A stretch of DNA of 64,000 nucleotides from Candidimonas humi (lineage in GTDB: Bacteria; Pseudomonadota; Gammaproteobacteria; Burkholderiales; Burkholderiaceae_B). Each line of letters opens with the position of its first letter. Position 1 is the first letter of the stretch. A program made the translations under genes and the position numbers. Location of the stretch: positions 1-64,000 of the forward strand of contig NZ_JAHTBN010000001.1 of assembly GCF_019166065.1 (NCBI RefSeq), read 5' to 3'. Shown in pieces: positions 44,288-53,960 of this stretch. Below the pieces are notes generated by a model, which saw only the letters and a list, made by a program, of their open reading frames with translations, had not been told where the DNA came from and did no database searches.

Positions 44288-45658
44288 ATGACGCAGGACA
44301 CACGAAAAATGGCGGCAGCAGCGGAAACAGACAAAGTCACGGTCGCATTGGCACAGCACCTGGCGGGCTTCCGATACGAGGACCTTCCTGCCGAGGTGGT
44401 CAGCGCGGCGCGCAGGGGCGTGCTCGACTGGCTGGGTTGCGCCTTGGCGGGCAGCCGCCATTCCACGCTGGACATCCTGGTGTCCACCATGCACGAGCTG
44501 GACACGCAATCGGGGTTCAACCTGATAGGCCGCAATGACCAGAGCGGCCTGCTCAGCGCGGCCCTGATCAACGGCCAGATGGGCCATGTGCTCGATTACG
44601 ACGACACGCACATGGCCGGCGTGGTGCTGCATGCCAGTTCGCCCGTGCTTGCCGCGCTCCTGGCGCTGGCCCAGATGTCGGGGGCCAGCGGGACAGACCT
44701 CATCGCCGCATATGTCGCAGGCTTCGAGGCCGGAGTGCGGATCGGGCAGGCCAGCCCGGGACATCACAAAGGCGGCTGGCATCTCACCGGAACCCTGGGA
44801 ACCCTCGCAGCCGGCGCCGCTTGCGCAAAGCTGCTGCGCCTCGATCCGCAGCAATTCGTGCATGCCCTCGGAATCGCCGGGACGCAGGCCGCCGGCATGC
44901 AGCAGAACCGCGGGACGATGAGCAAGTCGTTCCATGCGGGCAAGGCCGCCTCCAACGGGATTCTGGCCGCCAAGCTGGCGCAGCGCAACTTCGACAGTTC
45001 CGACGAAATCATCGAAGGCTCGCGCGGTTTTTGCCGGATATATAGCGAAACCGCCGTGCCGCAGGCCGTGCTCGACGAGCTGGGCCAGCGTTGGGAAATC
45101 GTGCGCAACGGCCACAAGCCCTATGCCTGCGGCGTGGTCCTGCATCCCGCCATCGATGCGCTGATAGGCTTGCGCAAACAGGCCGGGCTCGATCCCGCGC
45201 AGGTGAGCGAGGTCGAATTGCGCGTCCATCCGCTGGTGTTGTCGATCACCGGCGTCGTCGAGCCCCAGACCGGGCTGAAGTCCAAGTTCAGCATCTATCA
45301 TTGCGCCGCCGTGGCGCTGCGCGACGGCGCCGCCGGAGTGGCGCAGTACACCGACCAGCGTGCGCGCGACCCCGAAATCATAGCCTTGCGCCAGAAGGTG
45401 AAGGTGCACGCAGACGACACCCTCGACAACGACGAGGCATATGCCCGAGTCGTGGCGGGCGGCCGCGAGCACACGATTCACATCGACCATGCCGCGGGCA
45501 CGGTGGCCAATCCGATGTCCGACGATGCGATTCGCGAGAAATTCATGGCCAATGCCGTGCCGGTCGTCGGTGCGGACCGCGCCGAGCGCATTTGCGCCTG
45601 GGTGGCGGAACTGGAAAAGCAAACGGATGTGCGGGCGTTGATGGACCTGTGCGCGTAA
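44288..45658 (+). CDS. MmgE/PrpD-family protein 1
   Basis: A 456-residue member of the 2-methylcitrate dehydratase / cis-aconitate decarboxylase fold. Segments RRGVLDWLGCALAGSRHS, INGQMGHVLDYDDTHM (about 97-112, substrate-site Asp/His) and HAGKAASNGILAAKLA fit the family. It follows the receptor after three bases and precedes a divergent paralogue, so the two probably act on one pathway. ATG 44309 is a possible alternative start. Precise substrate unknown; in Alcaligenaceae such genes accompany uptake receptors for organic acids. Confidence 0.88.
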   Translation: MTQDTRKMAAAAETDKVTVALAQHLAGFRYEDLPAEVVSAARRGVLDWLGCALAGSRHSTLDILVSTMHELDTQSGFNLIGRNDQSGLLSAALINGQMGHVLDYDDTHMAGVVLHASSPVLAALLALAQMSGASGTDLIAAYVAGFEAGVRIGQASPGHHKGGWHLTGTLGTLAAGAACAKLLRLDPQQFVHALGIAGTQAAGMQQNRGTMSKSFHAGKAASNGILAAKLAQRNFDSSDEIIEGSRGFCRIYSETAVPQAVLDELGQRWEIVRNGHKPYACGVVLHPAIDALIGLRKQAGLDPAQVSEVELRVHPLVLSITGVVEPQTGLKSKFSIYHCAAVALRDGAAGVAQYTDQRARDPEIIALRQKVKVHADDTLDNDEAYARVVAGGREHTIHIDHAAGTVANPMSDDAIREKFMANAVPVVGADRAERICAWVAELEKQTDVRALMDLCA

Positions 45659-45680
45659 ATCGGAGAACCAGAGAGCAGGC

Positions 45681-45734
45681 ATGAACAAGTTCTTATTCGA
45701 TCTCATTGCACTATCTGCCGGAGCCGCGCCATGA
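45681..45734 (+). CDS. Possible 17-residue upstream ORF coupled to second MmgE/PrpD gene
   Basis: ATG 45681, preceded by GAGAGCAGGC, opens a short frame (MNKFLFDLIALSAGAAP) whose TGA overlaps the ATG at 45731. It resembles the first residues of a signal peptide. It could be a translational coupling leader or the remnant of a deleted secreted-protein gene. Only sequence arrangement supports it. Confidence 0.3.
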   Translation: MNKFLFDLIALSAGAAP

Positions 45735-47107
45735 TGACGTCCGAAAATGCGGCCAGGCCGTCGCCCATGCCCGAACTGGCGGCATATATTGCCGGTGCCT
45801 TGCACCGGCCGCTGCCTGCGGAGGTGCAGGAAAAAGCGCGCTTTCAACTGCTCGATACCCTGGCCGCCATGGTGTCCGGGTCGCGCCTGCCGCCCGGGCG
45901 CAAGGCCATCGAATACCTGAAGGTCCTGGGCAAGAGCGACCAGGCCTGCGTGGCGGGCACCAGTTTCTTGGCCACGGCCATCGACGCCGCCCTGGTCAAT
46001 GGCATGTTGGCGCATGCCGATGAAACGGACGATTCCCATGCCGAGTCGCTGACGCATCCGGGCTGCGGCATAGTGCCGGCGGCGCTTGCCGCTGCCGACC
46101 TGTATGAACGCAGCGGCGCAGAACTGCTGCGCGCTATCGTCCTGGGCTATGACGTGTGCTGCCGCATGTCTCTGGCCCTGGGGGCTTATGAATTCCGCGC
46201 TGCCGGGCATTCGTCGCATACCTTCGGGCCGAATTTCGGCGCCGCGGCCGCTGCCGGCGCATTGGCGGGCGTGAACGAGACGCAGGCCAGGTATGTGTTG
46301 TCCTACGCCGCCCAGCAGGCCTCGGGGGTGTCCTGCTGGATGCGCGACAAGGACCATATCGAGAAGGCATTCGATTTCGGCGGCATGGCGGCGCGTAACG
46401 GCGTGACGGCCGCGCTGATGGTGTCCAGCGGATTCACCGGCGTGGACGATGTGTTTTCCGGAGAACGCTGTTTCTTCGATGCGTACGGCAATGATGCCGA
46501 TCGCGATATCCTGATCCGCGGCCTGGGCAGCCGCTACGAGATCCTGGAGACCAGCATCAAGCGATGGACTGTGGGCTCGCCCATACAGGCGCCCCTGGAT
46601 GCGCTGCACGCCTTGCTGGCCGCGCATGAATTTTCCCCCGCGGACGTGGCCGGCATCACCGTGCGCATCCCGCACGAATCCCTGACCATCGTCAACGACA
46701 GGGACATGCCCGAAATCTGCCTGCAGCACCTGATAGCGGTGATGCTGCTCGACGGTACGCTGGGCTTCGCCACGGCGCACGACCGCGGCCGCATGGCGGA
46801 CCCTGCAGTGCGGGCGCTGCGCAGTCGTGTGCGTCTGTTCGGCGACGATGAGCTGTCGCGCGCCATGCCGGTGCGGCAGGGCATCGTCGAATTGAAGCTG
46901 AACGATGGCCGGGCCGTGACGCATCACACGCAGGCCGTGCGCGGCACTCCGCCCAATCCCATGAGTCCCGAAGAGGTCCGGCAAAAGGCCTCGGACCTGA
47001 TGGCGCCGGTGCTGGGTGCCGAGGGCGCCCTGGCCTTGTGCGACGCGGTGTGGCGTTTGGCGGAACTGGACAACGTCAGAAAGCTGCGGCCCCTGATGCA
47101 GGCGTGA
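45731..47107 (+). CDS. MmgE/PrpD-family protein 2
   Basis: A 458-residue paralogue of the preceding protein: LLDTLAAMVSGSRLPPG, VNGMLAHADETDDSHAES (substrate-site region, about 93-110) and DFGGMAARNGVTAALMVSSG. The substrate loop differs from copy 1 (DETDDSH versus DYDDTH), suggesting a different substrate or step. Likely co-transcribed with the receptor and copy 1. No dehydrogenase or CoA ligase gene accompanies the three. Confidence 0.88.
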   Translation: MMTSENAARPSPMPELAAYIAGALHRPLPAEVQEKARFQLLDTLAAMVSGSRLPPGRKAIEYLKVLGKSDQACVAGTSFLATAIDAALVNGMLAHADETDDSHAESLTHPGCGIVPAALAAADLYERSGAELLRAIVLGYDVCCRMSLALGAYEFRAAGHSSHTFGPNFGAAAAAGALAGVNETQARYVLSYAAQQASGVSCWMRDKDHIEKAFDFGGMAARNGVTAALMVSSGFTGVDDVFSGERCFFDAYGNDADRDILIRGLGSRYEILETSIKRWTVGSPIQAPLDALHALLAAHEFSPADVAGITVRIPHESLTIVNDRDMPEICLQHLIAVMLLDGTLGFATAHDRGRMADPAVRALRSRVRLFGDDELSRAMPVRQGIVELKLNDGRAVTHHTQAVRGTPPNPMSPEEVRQKASDLMAPVLGAEGALALCDAVWRLAELDNVRKLRPLMQA

Positions 47108-47206
47108 TTCCGCAGTCGCAGGCGCGTGGCGTTTGCGGCGCTTTCCTTAGGGCGTTACCGATCAGAGGCCCGGAAGGCGCGCGTGCGCGGGCGTCGGCCT
47201 GTCCGG

Positions 47207-47262
47207 GTTCGTGCCAGCGGGTTCGTATCGGCGCATTCGTGCCGGCGAATTCGTGTCAGGCA
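47207..47262. repeat. Four copies of a 14-bp tandem repeat
   Basis: GTTCGTGCCAGCGG, GTTCGTATCGGCGC, ATTCGTGCCGGCGA and ATTCGTGTCAGGCA lie head to tail between the convergent MmgE/PrpD and YihY genes, just reaching the stop of the latter. Confidence 0.65.
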
Positions 47263-48659
47263 GCGGCTTCGGGGTTCGGCGCGCCGGCAGCCGGTGCGAA
47301 GATATCTTCCAGGCAGGGATCAGCCGACTCGGCCACGCTGCCGGCCAGGGCCTGCTGCAGCCGTGGATGCAAGTCCAGGCCGCTATGCGCGCGGTCGATC
47401 AGCAGCGCGTCGACTACCGGGCCGACCAGCGCCTGCCTGGGGTCGCAGGCCAGCATCCAGCGGCTGCTCTTGTCGCGTGTCTGCGCCACGTAGCCCAACT
47501 GCGTCAGTGCGTCCAGCACCGGCAGCAATTCTTCTTGCGTGACGTGCAGGTGATTGCCGAGGAACTGCGCGCTGCGTCCGGGTTCGGTGGCGTCGCGGGC
47601 GGCATGCAGCAAGGCCAGGACCCCCATGGCGTTCATGAAGGGCGAGCCGGGGGCGGGGTGTTCGGCCCAGCGCCGCAGGCGCAGCAGCGGCAGGGTCGCG
47701 GCGAAGGCGGCGCCGAACAGCACCGCCAGCCATGACAGGTAGATCCAGAGCAGGAAGATCGGCACCGTGGCGAAGGCGCCGTAGATCACGGTATAAGAGG
47801 GGAAGCGCGTCAGGTAGTAGGCGAAGCCGGCCTTCATGATTTCCAGCGCGATGGCGGTGCCGAAGCCGCCGGCCATGGCGTCCTTCCAGCGCACCTCGCG
47901 GTTCGGGACCATGCAGAACAGCACCGTGAAGCCCAGGCCGGTGGCGATCACCGGTACGAAGGACAGGGCCACGCTCACCACCGCCGGCACTTCGGCCACC
48001 CGCCCGAGCGACTCGCGCGTCAGGAACGATGTGGCCCAGAGGCTTGCGCCCACCAGCACCGGCCCCAGGGAAATAATGGCCCAGTACATCAGGATGCGCT
48101 GCCCCAGCGGACGCTGGTTCTTGACGTTCCAGATATTGTTCAGCGCCCGGTCTATGGTCATGATCAGCGAGATCGAGGTCACGATCAGGAACACGCCGCC
48201 GATCGCCGTCAGGCGCGAAGCCTGGGCGGCGAACATGTTCAGGTATTTCATGATCGTGTCCGACACGGTGGCGGGCATCAGGTTATTGGCCAGGAAGTCT
48301 TCCAGGGCCTGGCGGAAATCGGAGAACAGCGGGAATGCGGTAAACAGCGACAGCACCACCGCCAGCATGGGCACGATGGCCAGCACAGTGGTGAAGGTGA
48401 GGCTGGACGCAGTCTGGGTGAGGTTCTGGTCGTCGGCGCGGCGCGCGGCGTAGCGCAGCACCTTGGCGACCCGGTGGCGCCAGGGCAAGTCGCGCAAGCC
48501 CAGCCTGGGCCTGTCGTCGTGGACCGGGATCCAGGGCGCGGCGGTATCGAGCGCGGCGGCGTCGGGCGCGGGGCCGGCCCCGCGCGCCGCCTTGTCCGAG
48601 CCGGCCGCAACTGCGGGCGATGCTTCGGTATGGGCTTGCGGTGTCGGGGCATTCGTCAT
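47256..48659 (-). CDS. YihY/BrkB-family inner-membrane protein
   Basis: A 467-residue membrane protein. After a ~70-residue Ala/Pro-rich cytosolic head come six helices with family motifs NLTQTASSLTFTTVLAIVPML (about 79-99), ALNNIWNV and FPSYTVIYGAFATVPIFLLWIY. The cytosolic C-terminus (about 345-430) has a winged-helix-like stretch (FLGNHLHVTQEELLPVLDAL). BrkB was named for Bordetella serum resistance, but the family is broad and its biochemical role is unsettled; old RNase BN labels are wrong. Confidence 0.9.
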   Translation of the reverse strand: MTNAPTPQAHTEASPAVAAGSDKAARGAGPAPDAAALDTAAPWIPVHDDRPRLGLRDLPWRHRVAKVLRYAARRADDQNLTQTASSLTFTTVLAIVPMLAVVLSLFTAFPLFSDFRQALEDFLANNLMPATVSDTIMKYLNMFAAQASRLTAIGGVFLIVTSISLIMTIDRALNNIWNVKNQRPLGQRILMYWAIISLGPVLVGASLWATSFLTRESLGRVAEVPAVVSVALSFVPVIATGLGFTVLFCMVPNREVRWKDAMAGGFGTAIALEIMKAGFAYYLTRFPSYTVIYGAFATVPIFLLWIYLSWLAVLFGAAFAATLPLLRLRRWAEHPAPGSPFMNAMGVLALLHAARDATEPGRSAQFLGNHLHVTQEELLPVLDALTQLGYVAQTRDKSSRWMLACDPRQALVGPVVDALLIDRAHSGLDLHPRLQQALAGSVAESADPCLEDIFAPAAGAPNPEAAA

Positions 48660-48809
48660 GTACCGGTCTCCTGTTTGCCGTCGCCATGCGGCCGATCATG
48701 GCGGCGGCGCAGGTGCGCCGCCAGCGTCGCGGGGCATCGCGGCTCGCGGGCCAGGCGCGCCCGCGCATGCATCGAGATTCTGTGCCCGCATTCGAGGGAT
48801 AATACCAGC

Positions 48810-49202
48810 ATGAATCCACAACCAAGTTCCAAATTGTGGCTGGGCGCGGTGCTCAGCCTGGTCGCCCTGATCGTCCTGTGCCTGGCGTGGGAATTGCGCG
48901 TGGCGCCGCTGCGCCCGGGCGGCTCGCTGCTGGCGCTCAAGGCGCTGCCGCTGCTGCTGCCGCTGCGCGGCGTGCTCAAGGGGCGCATCTACACCACGCA
49001 GTGGGCCAGCATGCTGATCTTGCTGTACTTGATGGAAGGCGCGGTGCGGGCCTATTCCGATCCGGCCCCGCTGTCGGCCGCCATGGCCTGGATCGAAATC
49101 GTGCTGTCGGCAATCTTCTATCTGTGCGCCATTTTCTACGTGCGCCCGGCCAAGCAGGCGGCCAAGGCCCGCGGCGCCGCCCAGGGCGGGCACACGTCAT
49201 GA
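48810..49202 (+). CDS. DUF2069-family small membrane protein
   Basis: A 130-residue protein with four helices (about 10-26, 42-55, 68-85, 95-113) and a basic tail. The order ALKALPLLLPLRGVLKGRIYTTQWASML with LLYLMEGAVRAYSD is typical of DUF2069. Function unknown. ATG 48810 gives the family N-terminus; selO overlaps its stop by four bases. Divergent from yihY. Confidence 0.85.
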   Translation: MNPQPSSKLWLGAVLSLVALIVLCLAWELRVAPLRPGGSLLALKALPLLLPLRGVLKGRIYTTQWASMLILLYLMEGAVRAYSDPAPLSAAMAWIEIVLSAIFYLCAIFYVRPAKQAAKARGAAQGGHTS

Positions 49203-50692
49203 TCCCCGGGGGTTTGTCTATGGGCTTCGATTCGATAGACCGGCTCGAGGTCGATAATTCCTACGCCGATCTGCCGCCGGTTTTCTACACGCGGCTCGCG
49301 CCGCAGCCGTTGACGCAGCCGCGGCTGCTGCATGCCAATGCCGACGTTGCGGCCCTGCTGGATCTGGCGCCGGAGGCGCTGCGGCGTCCGGAATTTCTCG
49401 AGGTCTGCGCGGGCCAGCGCCCGCTGCAGGGCGGCAAGACCCTGGCCGCCGTGTACAGCGGCCATCAGTTCGGCGTATGGGCCGGCCAGCTCGGCGACGG
49501 CCGCGCCCATCTGCTGGGCGAGGTGCGCACCGCCCACGGGCCTATGGAATTGCAGCTCAAGGGTTCGGGCCGCACGCCGTATTCCCGCATGGGCGACGGC
49601 CGCGCGGTGCTGCGCTCGTCGGTGCGCGAATACCTGGCGGGCGAGGCCATGGCGGGGCTGGGCATACCCACCACTCGCGCGCTGGCGCTGGTGGTGTCCG
49701 ACGATCCGGTCTATCGCGAAACCGTGGAGACCGCGGCCGTCATCACCCGCGTCGCGCCCAGCTTCGTGCGTTTCGGTTCGTTCGAGCATTGGCACGATGC
49801 TCCCCAGAACCTGCGGGCGTTGCTGGACTACGTCATCGCCCATTTCTATCCGGAATGCCTGGGCGCGGAAGGCGAGGGCGGCCCGCATGCCCCGGCGCTG
49901 CGCATGCTCGGGACCGTCGTGCGTCGCACCGCCGAACTGGTCGCCGCGTGGCAGACCGTGGGCTTCTGCCACGGGGTCATGAACACCGACAATATGTCCA
50001 TCCTGGGGCTGACCCTGGACTACGGCCCCTACGGGTTCATGGACGCCTTCCAGGTCCGCCATGTCTGCAATCATTCCGATACCCAGGGGCGCTACGCCTG
50101 GAATGCCCAGCCGGCGGTGGCGCACTGGAACCTGTACCGCCTGGCCAACAGCCTGCTGGCCCTGGGCATCGAGCCCGAGGCGCTCAAGCAGGAATTGCAG
50201 CAGTTCGAGGACGCCTTCCTGCAGGCCTACCGTCGGCGCATGCTCGACAAGTTCGGCCTGCGCCAGTGGCAGGACGGCGACGCGGAGCTGATCGACGGCT
50301 GGTGGCGGTTGCTGCACGAGAATCGCGCCGACTTCACCCTGAGCTTTCGCAAACTGGCCGGCGCGCAGCGCGATGCCGTGCCGTTCCTGGATTTGTTCAT
50401 CGACCGCGAGGCCGCCCAGGCCTGGCTGTCGCGCTATCTCGACCGCGCCGGGGGCGAGGGCGGCACGGCGGCGGAGCGCGAGATGGCCATGGACCGGGTC
50501 AATCCCTTGTACGTGTTGCGCAACCACCTGGCGGAACAGGCCATACGCGCCGCCAAGCAGGGCGACGCCGGCGAGATCGAGACCTTGCTGATGCTGCTGC
50601 GCGACCCCTGCACACCGCGTGCCGGCTACGAACAGTACGCCGCGCTGCCGCCCGATTGGGCGAACGGGCTGGAGCTGAGCTGTTCTTCCTGA
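49199..50692 (+). CDS. selO: Protein adenylyltransferase SelO (YdiU/UPF0061)
   Basis: A 497-residue pseudokinase-fold AMPylase that transfers AMP to Ser/Thr/Tyr of target proteins. Motifs: LQLKGSGRTPYSRMGDGRAVLRSS (about 117), HGVMNTDNMSILG and DYGPYGFMD (about 258-280), the inverted ATP site of the family. The C-terminus SCSS carries cysteine where eukaryotic SelO has selenocysteine. ATG 49199 overlaps the DUF2069 stop; ATG 49220 (MGFDSIDRLE) is close to the usual N-terminus and may be the real start. Confidence 0.95.
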   Translation: MIPGGLSMGFDSIDRLEVDNSYADLPPVFYTRLAPQPLTQPRLLHANADVAALLDLAPEALRRPEFLEVCAGQRPLQGGKTLAAVYSGHQFGVWAGQLGDGRAHLLGEVRTAHGPMELQLKGSGRTPYSRMGDGRAVLRSSVREYLAGEAMAGLGIPTTRALALVVSDDPVYRETVETAAVITRVAPSFVRFGSFEHWHDAPQNLRALLDYVIAHFYPECLGAEGEGGPHAPALRMLGTVVRRTAELVAAWQTVGFCHGVMNTDNMSILGLTLDYGPYGFMDAFQVRHVCNHSDTQGRYAWNAQPAVAHWNLYRLANSLLALGIEPEALKQELQQFEDAFLQAYRRRMLDKFGLRQWQDGDAELIDGWWRLLHENRADFTLSFRKLAGAQRDAVPFLDLFIDREAAQAWLSRYLDRAGGEGGTAAEREMAMDRVNPLYVLRNHLAEQAIRAAKQGDAGEIETLLMLLRDPCTPRAGYEQYAALPPDWANGLELSCSS

Positions 50693-50765
50693 CCGCGCCA
50701 CCGGTCGCCCCAACGGCGTGGCGCCGGGTAATATGGGCCGCGCGTTGGTGGATTCAGCCACGCGC

Positions 50766-50819
50766 CGCCCTGCGCTGCTGCGGGCGCCAGGCGCCGGGCG
50801 CCCGCAGCAGCGCAGGGCG
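50766..50819. terminator. Perfect 23-bp-stem hairpin between selO and aroC
   Basis: Arms 50766-50788 and 50797-50819 are perfectly complementary with an eight-base loop. The left arm starts CGCCCTGCGCTGC. No T-run follows, so either an mRNA 3' stabiliser or a REP-like element; it would separate selO from aroC transcription. Confidence 0.55.
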
Positions 50820-50954
50820 CACAAATAGCTCGAGGCTCGCCGGGTGATGCCGGCCCCGAGTGATGCCATAATGCGGCTTGCGGCGTCGTCATGTCGTCGC
50901 CGCTATCGTTATCCTGTCGCCGCTCGTCCATCCCATTCTTCGATCCCGCGCACC

Positions 50955-52013
50955 ATGTCCGGCAATACCCTAGGCAAGATCTTCTGTGTCACCAATTTCG
51001 GCGAGTCGCACGGCCCGGCCATCGGCGCGGTCGTCGACGGCTGCCCGCCGGGGCTGGAGTTATCCGAAGCCGACATCCAGGCCGAGCTCGACCGGCGCCG
51101 TCCGGGCACCTCGCGCCACGTGACCCAGCGCCAGGAAACCGACCAGGTCGAGATCCTGTCCGGCGTCTACCAGGGGCGAACCACCGGCACGCCGATAGCC
51201 TTGCTCATCCGCAACGTCGATGCGCGCAGCAAGGACTACAGCAAGATCGCCGAGACCTTCCGGCCCGGGCATGCCGACTACACCTACACCCGCAAATACG
51301 GCGATCGCGATCCTCGCGGCGGCGGACGTTCCTCGGCGCGGCTGACCGCGCCCAGCGTGGCCGCCGGCGCAATCGCCAAGAAATGGCTGGCGCGCGAGCA
51401 CGGCATCCGGATACGCGGCTACATGAGCCAGCTCGGCCCCATTTCCATTCCCTTCGAGTCCTGGGACGAAGTCGCGCGCAATCCCTTTTATGCGCCCAGC
51501 GCCGCCGTAGTGCCCGAACTCGAGGCCTATATGGACCAGTTGCGCCGCGATGGCGATTCCATAGGCGCGCGCATCGAGGTCGTGGCGGAAAATCCGCCGG
51601 TGGGCTGGGGCGAGCCCTTGTACGACCGGCTCGACGCCGACATCGCTCACGTCATGATGGGCCTGAACGCCGTCAAGGGCGTGTCGATAGGGGCGGGTTT
51701 CGGCTGCGTCACCCAGCGCGGCTCCGAGCACGGCGACGAACTGACGCCCCAAGGCTTCGTCGGCAACAATGCCGGCGGGGTGCTGGGCGGCATATCCACG
51801 GGCCAGCCGATCACGGTGTCGCTGGCCATCAAGCCTACGTCCAGCATCCGCGTCGAGCGCCGTTCTATCGACCGGGAGGGCAATCCTGTGCAGGTGCAGA
51901 CTCTGGGGCGCCACGACCCGTGCGTGGGCATACGGGCCACGCCCATCGTCGAGGCCTTGCTGGCCATCGTGCTGATGGATCACGCGCTGCGCCATCGCGC
52001 GCAGTGCGGCTGA
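50955..52013 (+). CDS. aroC: Chorismate synthase
   Basis: A 352-residue FMN-dependent enzyme making chorismate from EPSP, last step of the shikimate pathway. Signatures: [36 protein letters not shown] (about 115) and [17 protein letters not shown] 50955 is the canonical [20 protein letters not shown] start; the frame is open upstream but unlike the family. Confidence 0.98.
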   Translation: MSGNTLGKIFCVTNFGESHGPAIGAVVDGCPPGLELSEADIQAELDRRRPGTSRHVTQRQETDQVEILSGVYQGRTTGTPIALLIRNVDARSKDYSKIAETFRPGHADYTYTRKYGDRDPRGGGRSSARLTAPSVAAGAIAKKWLAREHGIRIRGYMSQLGPISIPFESWDEVARNPFYAPSAAVVPELEAYMDQLRRDGDSIGARIEVVAENPPVGWGEPLYDRLDADIAHVMMGLNAVKGVSIGAGFGCVTQRGSEHGDELTPQGFVGNNAGGVLGGISTGQPITVSLAIKPTSSIRVERRSIDREGNPVQVQTLGRHDPCVGIRATPIVEALLAIVLMDHALRHRAQCG

Positions 52014-52140
52014 GGCAGGGCAAGGGATCACTGGGTGCCCAATAAAGCCTTGCTTTTCTATTGATCCCTGCGGGTCTTCCGGCTTGCCACCGAGCAGGCC
52101 AATAGACAGGTTTTCAAACCCGCCGCATGCCGCGGCGTGA

Positions 52141-52213
52141 GCCGGGGACCCCGTAGGAGTCCGAAGCGCAGGCGAGTCTGCCGAGCATCGGAACTCCGCA
52201 GGGCAGCCCCGGC
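52141..52213. ncRNA. Nested inverted-repeat element, possible structured RNA
   Basis: Three nested stems: GCCGGGG (52141-52147) with CCCCGGC (52207-52213); GGAGTCCGA (52156-52164) with TCGGAACTCC (52188-52197, one bulge); GCAG/CTGC at the apex. Together they could fold into one ~73-nt hairpin. It lies ~130 bp after aroC. No family of riboswitch or small RNA was recognised; a terminator role is the simplest alternative. Confidence 0.4.
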
Positions 52214-52315
52214 GGCTTTAAAACTCGAACTTTTCCGTGACGCTTTCGCCAAAAGCATCCTTACCCACAGCGTAAGAGTAAGATAGCATTATTTATACCA
52301 GTATAAGATCTATGC

Positions 52316-52343
52316 TTGTACTAGGTTGTGGCGATGGCATAAT
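52316..52343 (+). promoter_or_regulatory. Candidate leuC promoter in AT-rich leader
   Basis: TTGTAC, 16 bases, CATAAT, in a stretch (52255-52400) far more AT-rich than anything nearby. Directly after it, AAGTTC (52344-52349) and GAACTT (52367-52372) form an inverted repeat that could be an operator at the transcription start. Confidence 0.4.
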
Positions 52344-52404
52344 AAGTTCATAAATAAATCAGTTACGAACTTCTTCAATCACGTCATCTAGCTGCGAGCT
52401 CGCT

Positions 52405-53808
52405 ATGGCCCAAACTCTTTACGACAAACTCTGGGACGCCCACGTGGTGCACCAAGAGCCGGACGGCACCTGTCTGCTGTACATCGACCGCCACCTGGTG
52501 CACGAAGTCACCAGCCCGCAGGCCTTCGAGGGCCTGGCGCTGGCCGGGCGCAAGCCCTGGCGCATCTCGGCCAACCTGGCCGTGGCCGACCATAACGTGC
52601 CGACCACGGCGCGCGACGAAGGCATCCAGGATCCGGTATCGCGGCTGCAGGTCGATACGCTCGACCAGAACTGCGACAAGTACGGCATCACCGAATTCCG
52701 CATGAACGACCTGCGCCAGGGCATCGTGCACATCATCGGGCCGGAGCAGGGCGCTACCCTGCCGGGCATGACCGTGGTCTGCGGCGATTCCCACACCAGC
52801 ACGCACGGCGCGCTGGGCACCCTGGCCTTCGGCATAGGCACTTCCGAAGTCGAGCACGTGCTGGCCACCCAGACCCTGCTCATGAAGAAGAACAAGAGCA
52901 TGCTGATCCGCGTCGAGGGCGAGCTGCCCGTGGGCTGCACCGCCAAGGACGTGGTGCTGCACATCATCGGCAAGATCGGCACGGCCGGCGGCACCGGCCA
53001 CGCCATCGAGTTCGCCGGCAGCACCATCCGCGCGCTGTCGGTCGAAGGCCGCATGACGATATGCAATATGGCCATCGAGGCCGGCGCGCGCTCGGGCATG
53101 GTGGCTGTGGATGCCAAGACCATGGAATATTTCCGCGGCCGTCCCTACGCGCCCACCGGCGTGCTGTGGGACCAGGCCGTCAAGTACTGGAGCACGCTGC
53201 ATTCCGACGAAGGCGCCAAGTTCGATCGCGTGGTCGAGATCGATGCGCGCCAGATCGTGCCGCAAGTCACCTGGGGCACTTCGCCGGAGATGGTGTTGCC
53301 GGTGGATGCGCGCGTGCCCGATCCCGACAAGGAAAAAGACGATGTGCGCCGCAACGGCATGGAACGCGCGCTGCAGTACATGGGCCTGAAGCCCAACACG
53401 CCGCTGGTCGACATCCGCGTCGACAAGGTCTTCATCGGGTCCTGTACCAATGCGCGCATCGAAGACCTGCGCGCCGCGGCGCAGGTGGCGCGCGGCAAGC
53501 ACGTGGCCTCCAACGTCAAGCTGGCCATGGTGGTGCCGGGCTCGGGCCTGGTGAAGAAGCAGGCTGAACAAGAAGGGCTGGACAAGATTTTCGTGGCCGC
53601 CGGCTTCGAATGGCGCGAGCCGGGCTGCTCGATGTGCCTGGCCATGAATGCCGACCGCCTGGAACCCGGCGAACGCTGCGCGTCCACCTCGAACCGCAAT
53701 TTCGAGGGCCGCCAGGGGCAGGGCGGGCGTACCCATCTGGTCAGTCCCGCCATGGCCGCCGCGGCGGCGCTGGCCGGCCATTTCGTCGATGTCAGGAATT
53801 TTCGCTAA
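52405..53808 (+). CDS. leuC: 3-isopropylmalate dehydratase large subunit
   Basis: A 467-residue aconitase-fold subunit, isomerising 2- to 3-isopropylmalate with LeuD. N-terminus [20 protein letters not shown]; [4Fe-4S] ligands in [14 protein letters not shown] (about 347) and [16 protein letters not shown] (about 408); [14 protein letters not shown] near 130. leuD follows after 152 bp, with no gene in between. Confidence 0.98.
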   Translation: MAQTLYDKLWDAHVVHQEPDGTCLLYIDRHLVHEVTSPQAFEGLALAGRKPWRISANLAVADHNVPTTARDEGIQDPVSRLQVDTLDQNCDKYGITEFRMNDLRQGIVHIIGPEQGATLPGMTVVCGDSHTSTHGALGTLAFGIGTSEVEHVLATQTLLMKKNKSMLIRVEGELPVGCTAKDVVLHIIGKIGTAGGTGHAIEFAGSTIRALSVEGRMTICNMAIEAGARSGMVAVDAKTMEYFRGRPYAPTGVLWDQAVKYWSTLHSDEGAKFDRVVEIDARQIVPQVTWGTSPEMVLPVDARVPDPDKEKDDVRRNGMERALQYMGLKPNTPLVDIRVDKVFIGSCTNARIEDLRAAAQVARGKHVASNVKLAMVVPGSGLVKKQAEQEGLDKIFVAAGFEWREPGCSMCLAMNADRLEPGERCASTSNRNFEGRQGQGGRTHLVSPAMAAAAALAGHFVDVRNFR

Positions 53809-53960
53809 GGGCGTTTCGGTGTGACGGGTTTGCGATCAACGATACGGAAAAGCGCCGGACCGCGGGCAGCACTAGCGGTACGGCGCGGCGCAGCAAGGCC
53901 GGCGTCTTTTTGATCCCGAACCCATCCGCATAAACAGGCCCCAGCTTCAAGGAAACCATC

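Noticed and set aside
47256-48659. Ribonuclease BN label for the YihY protein
   Set aside because: The protein is a polytopic membrane protein with no nuclease motif; the old name is an annotation error of the family.
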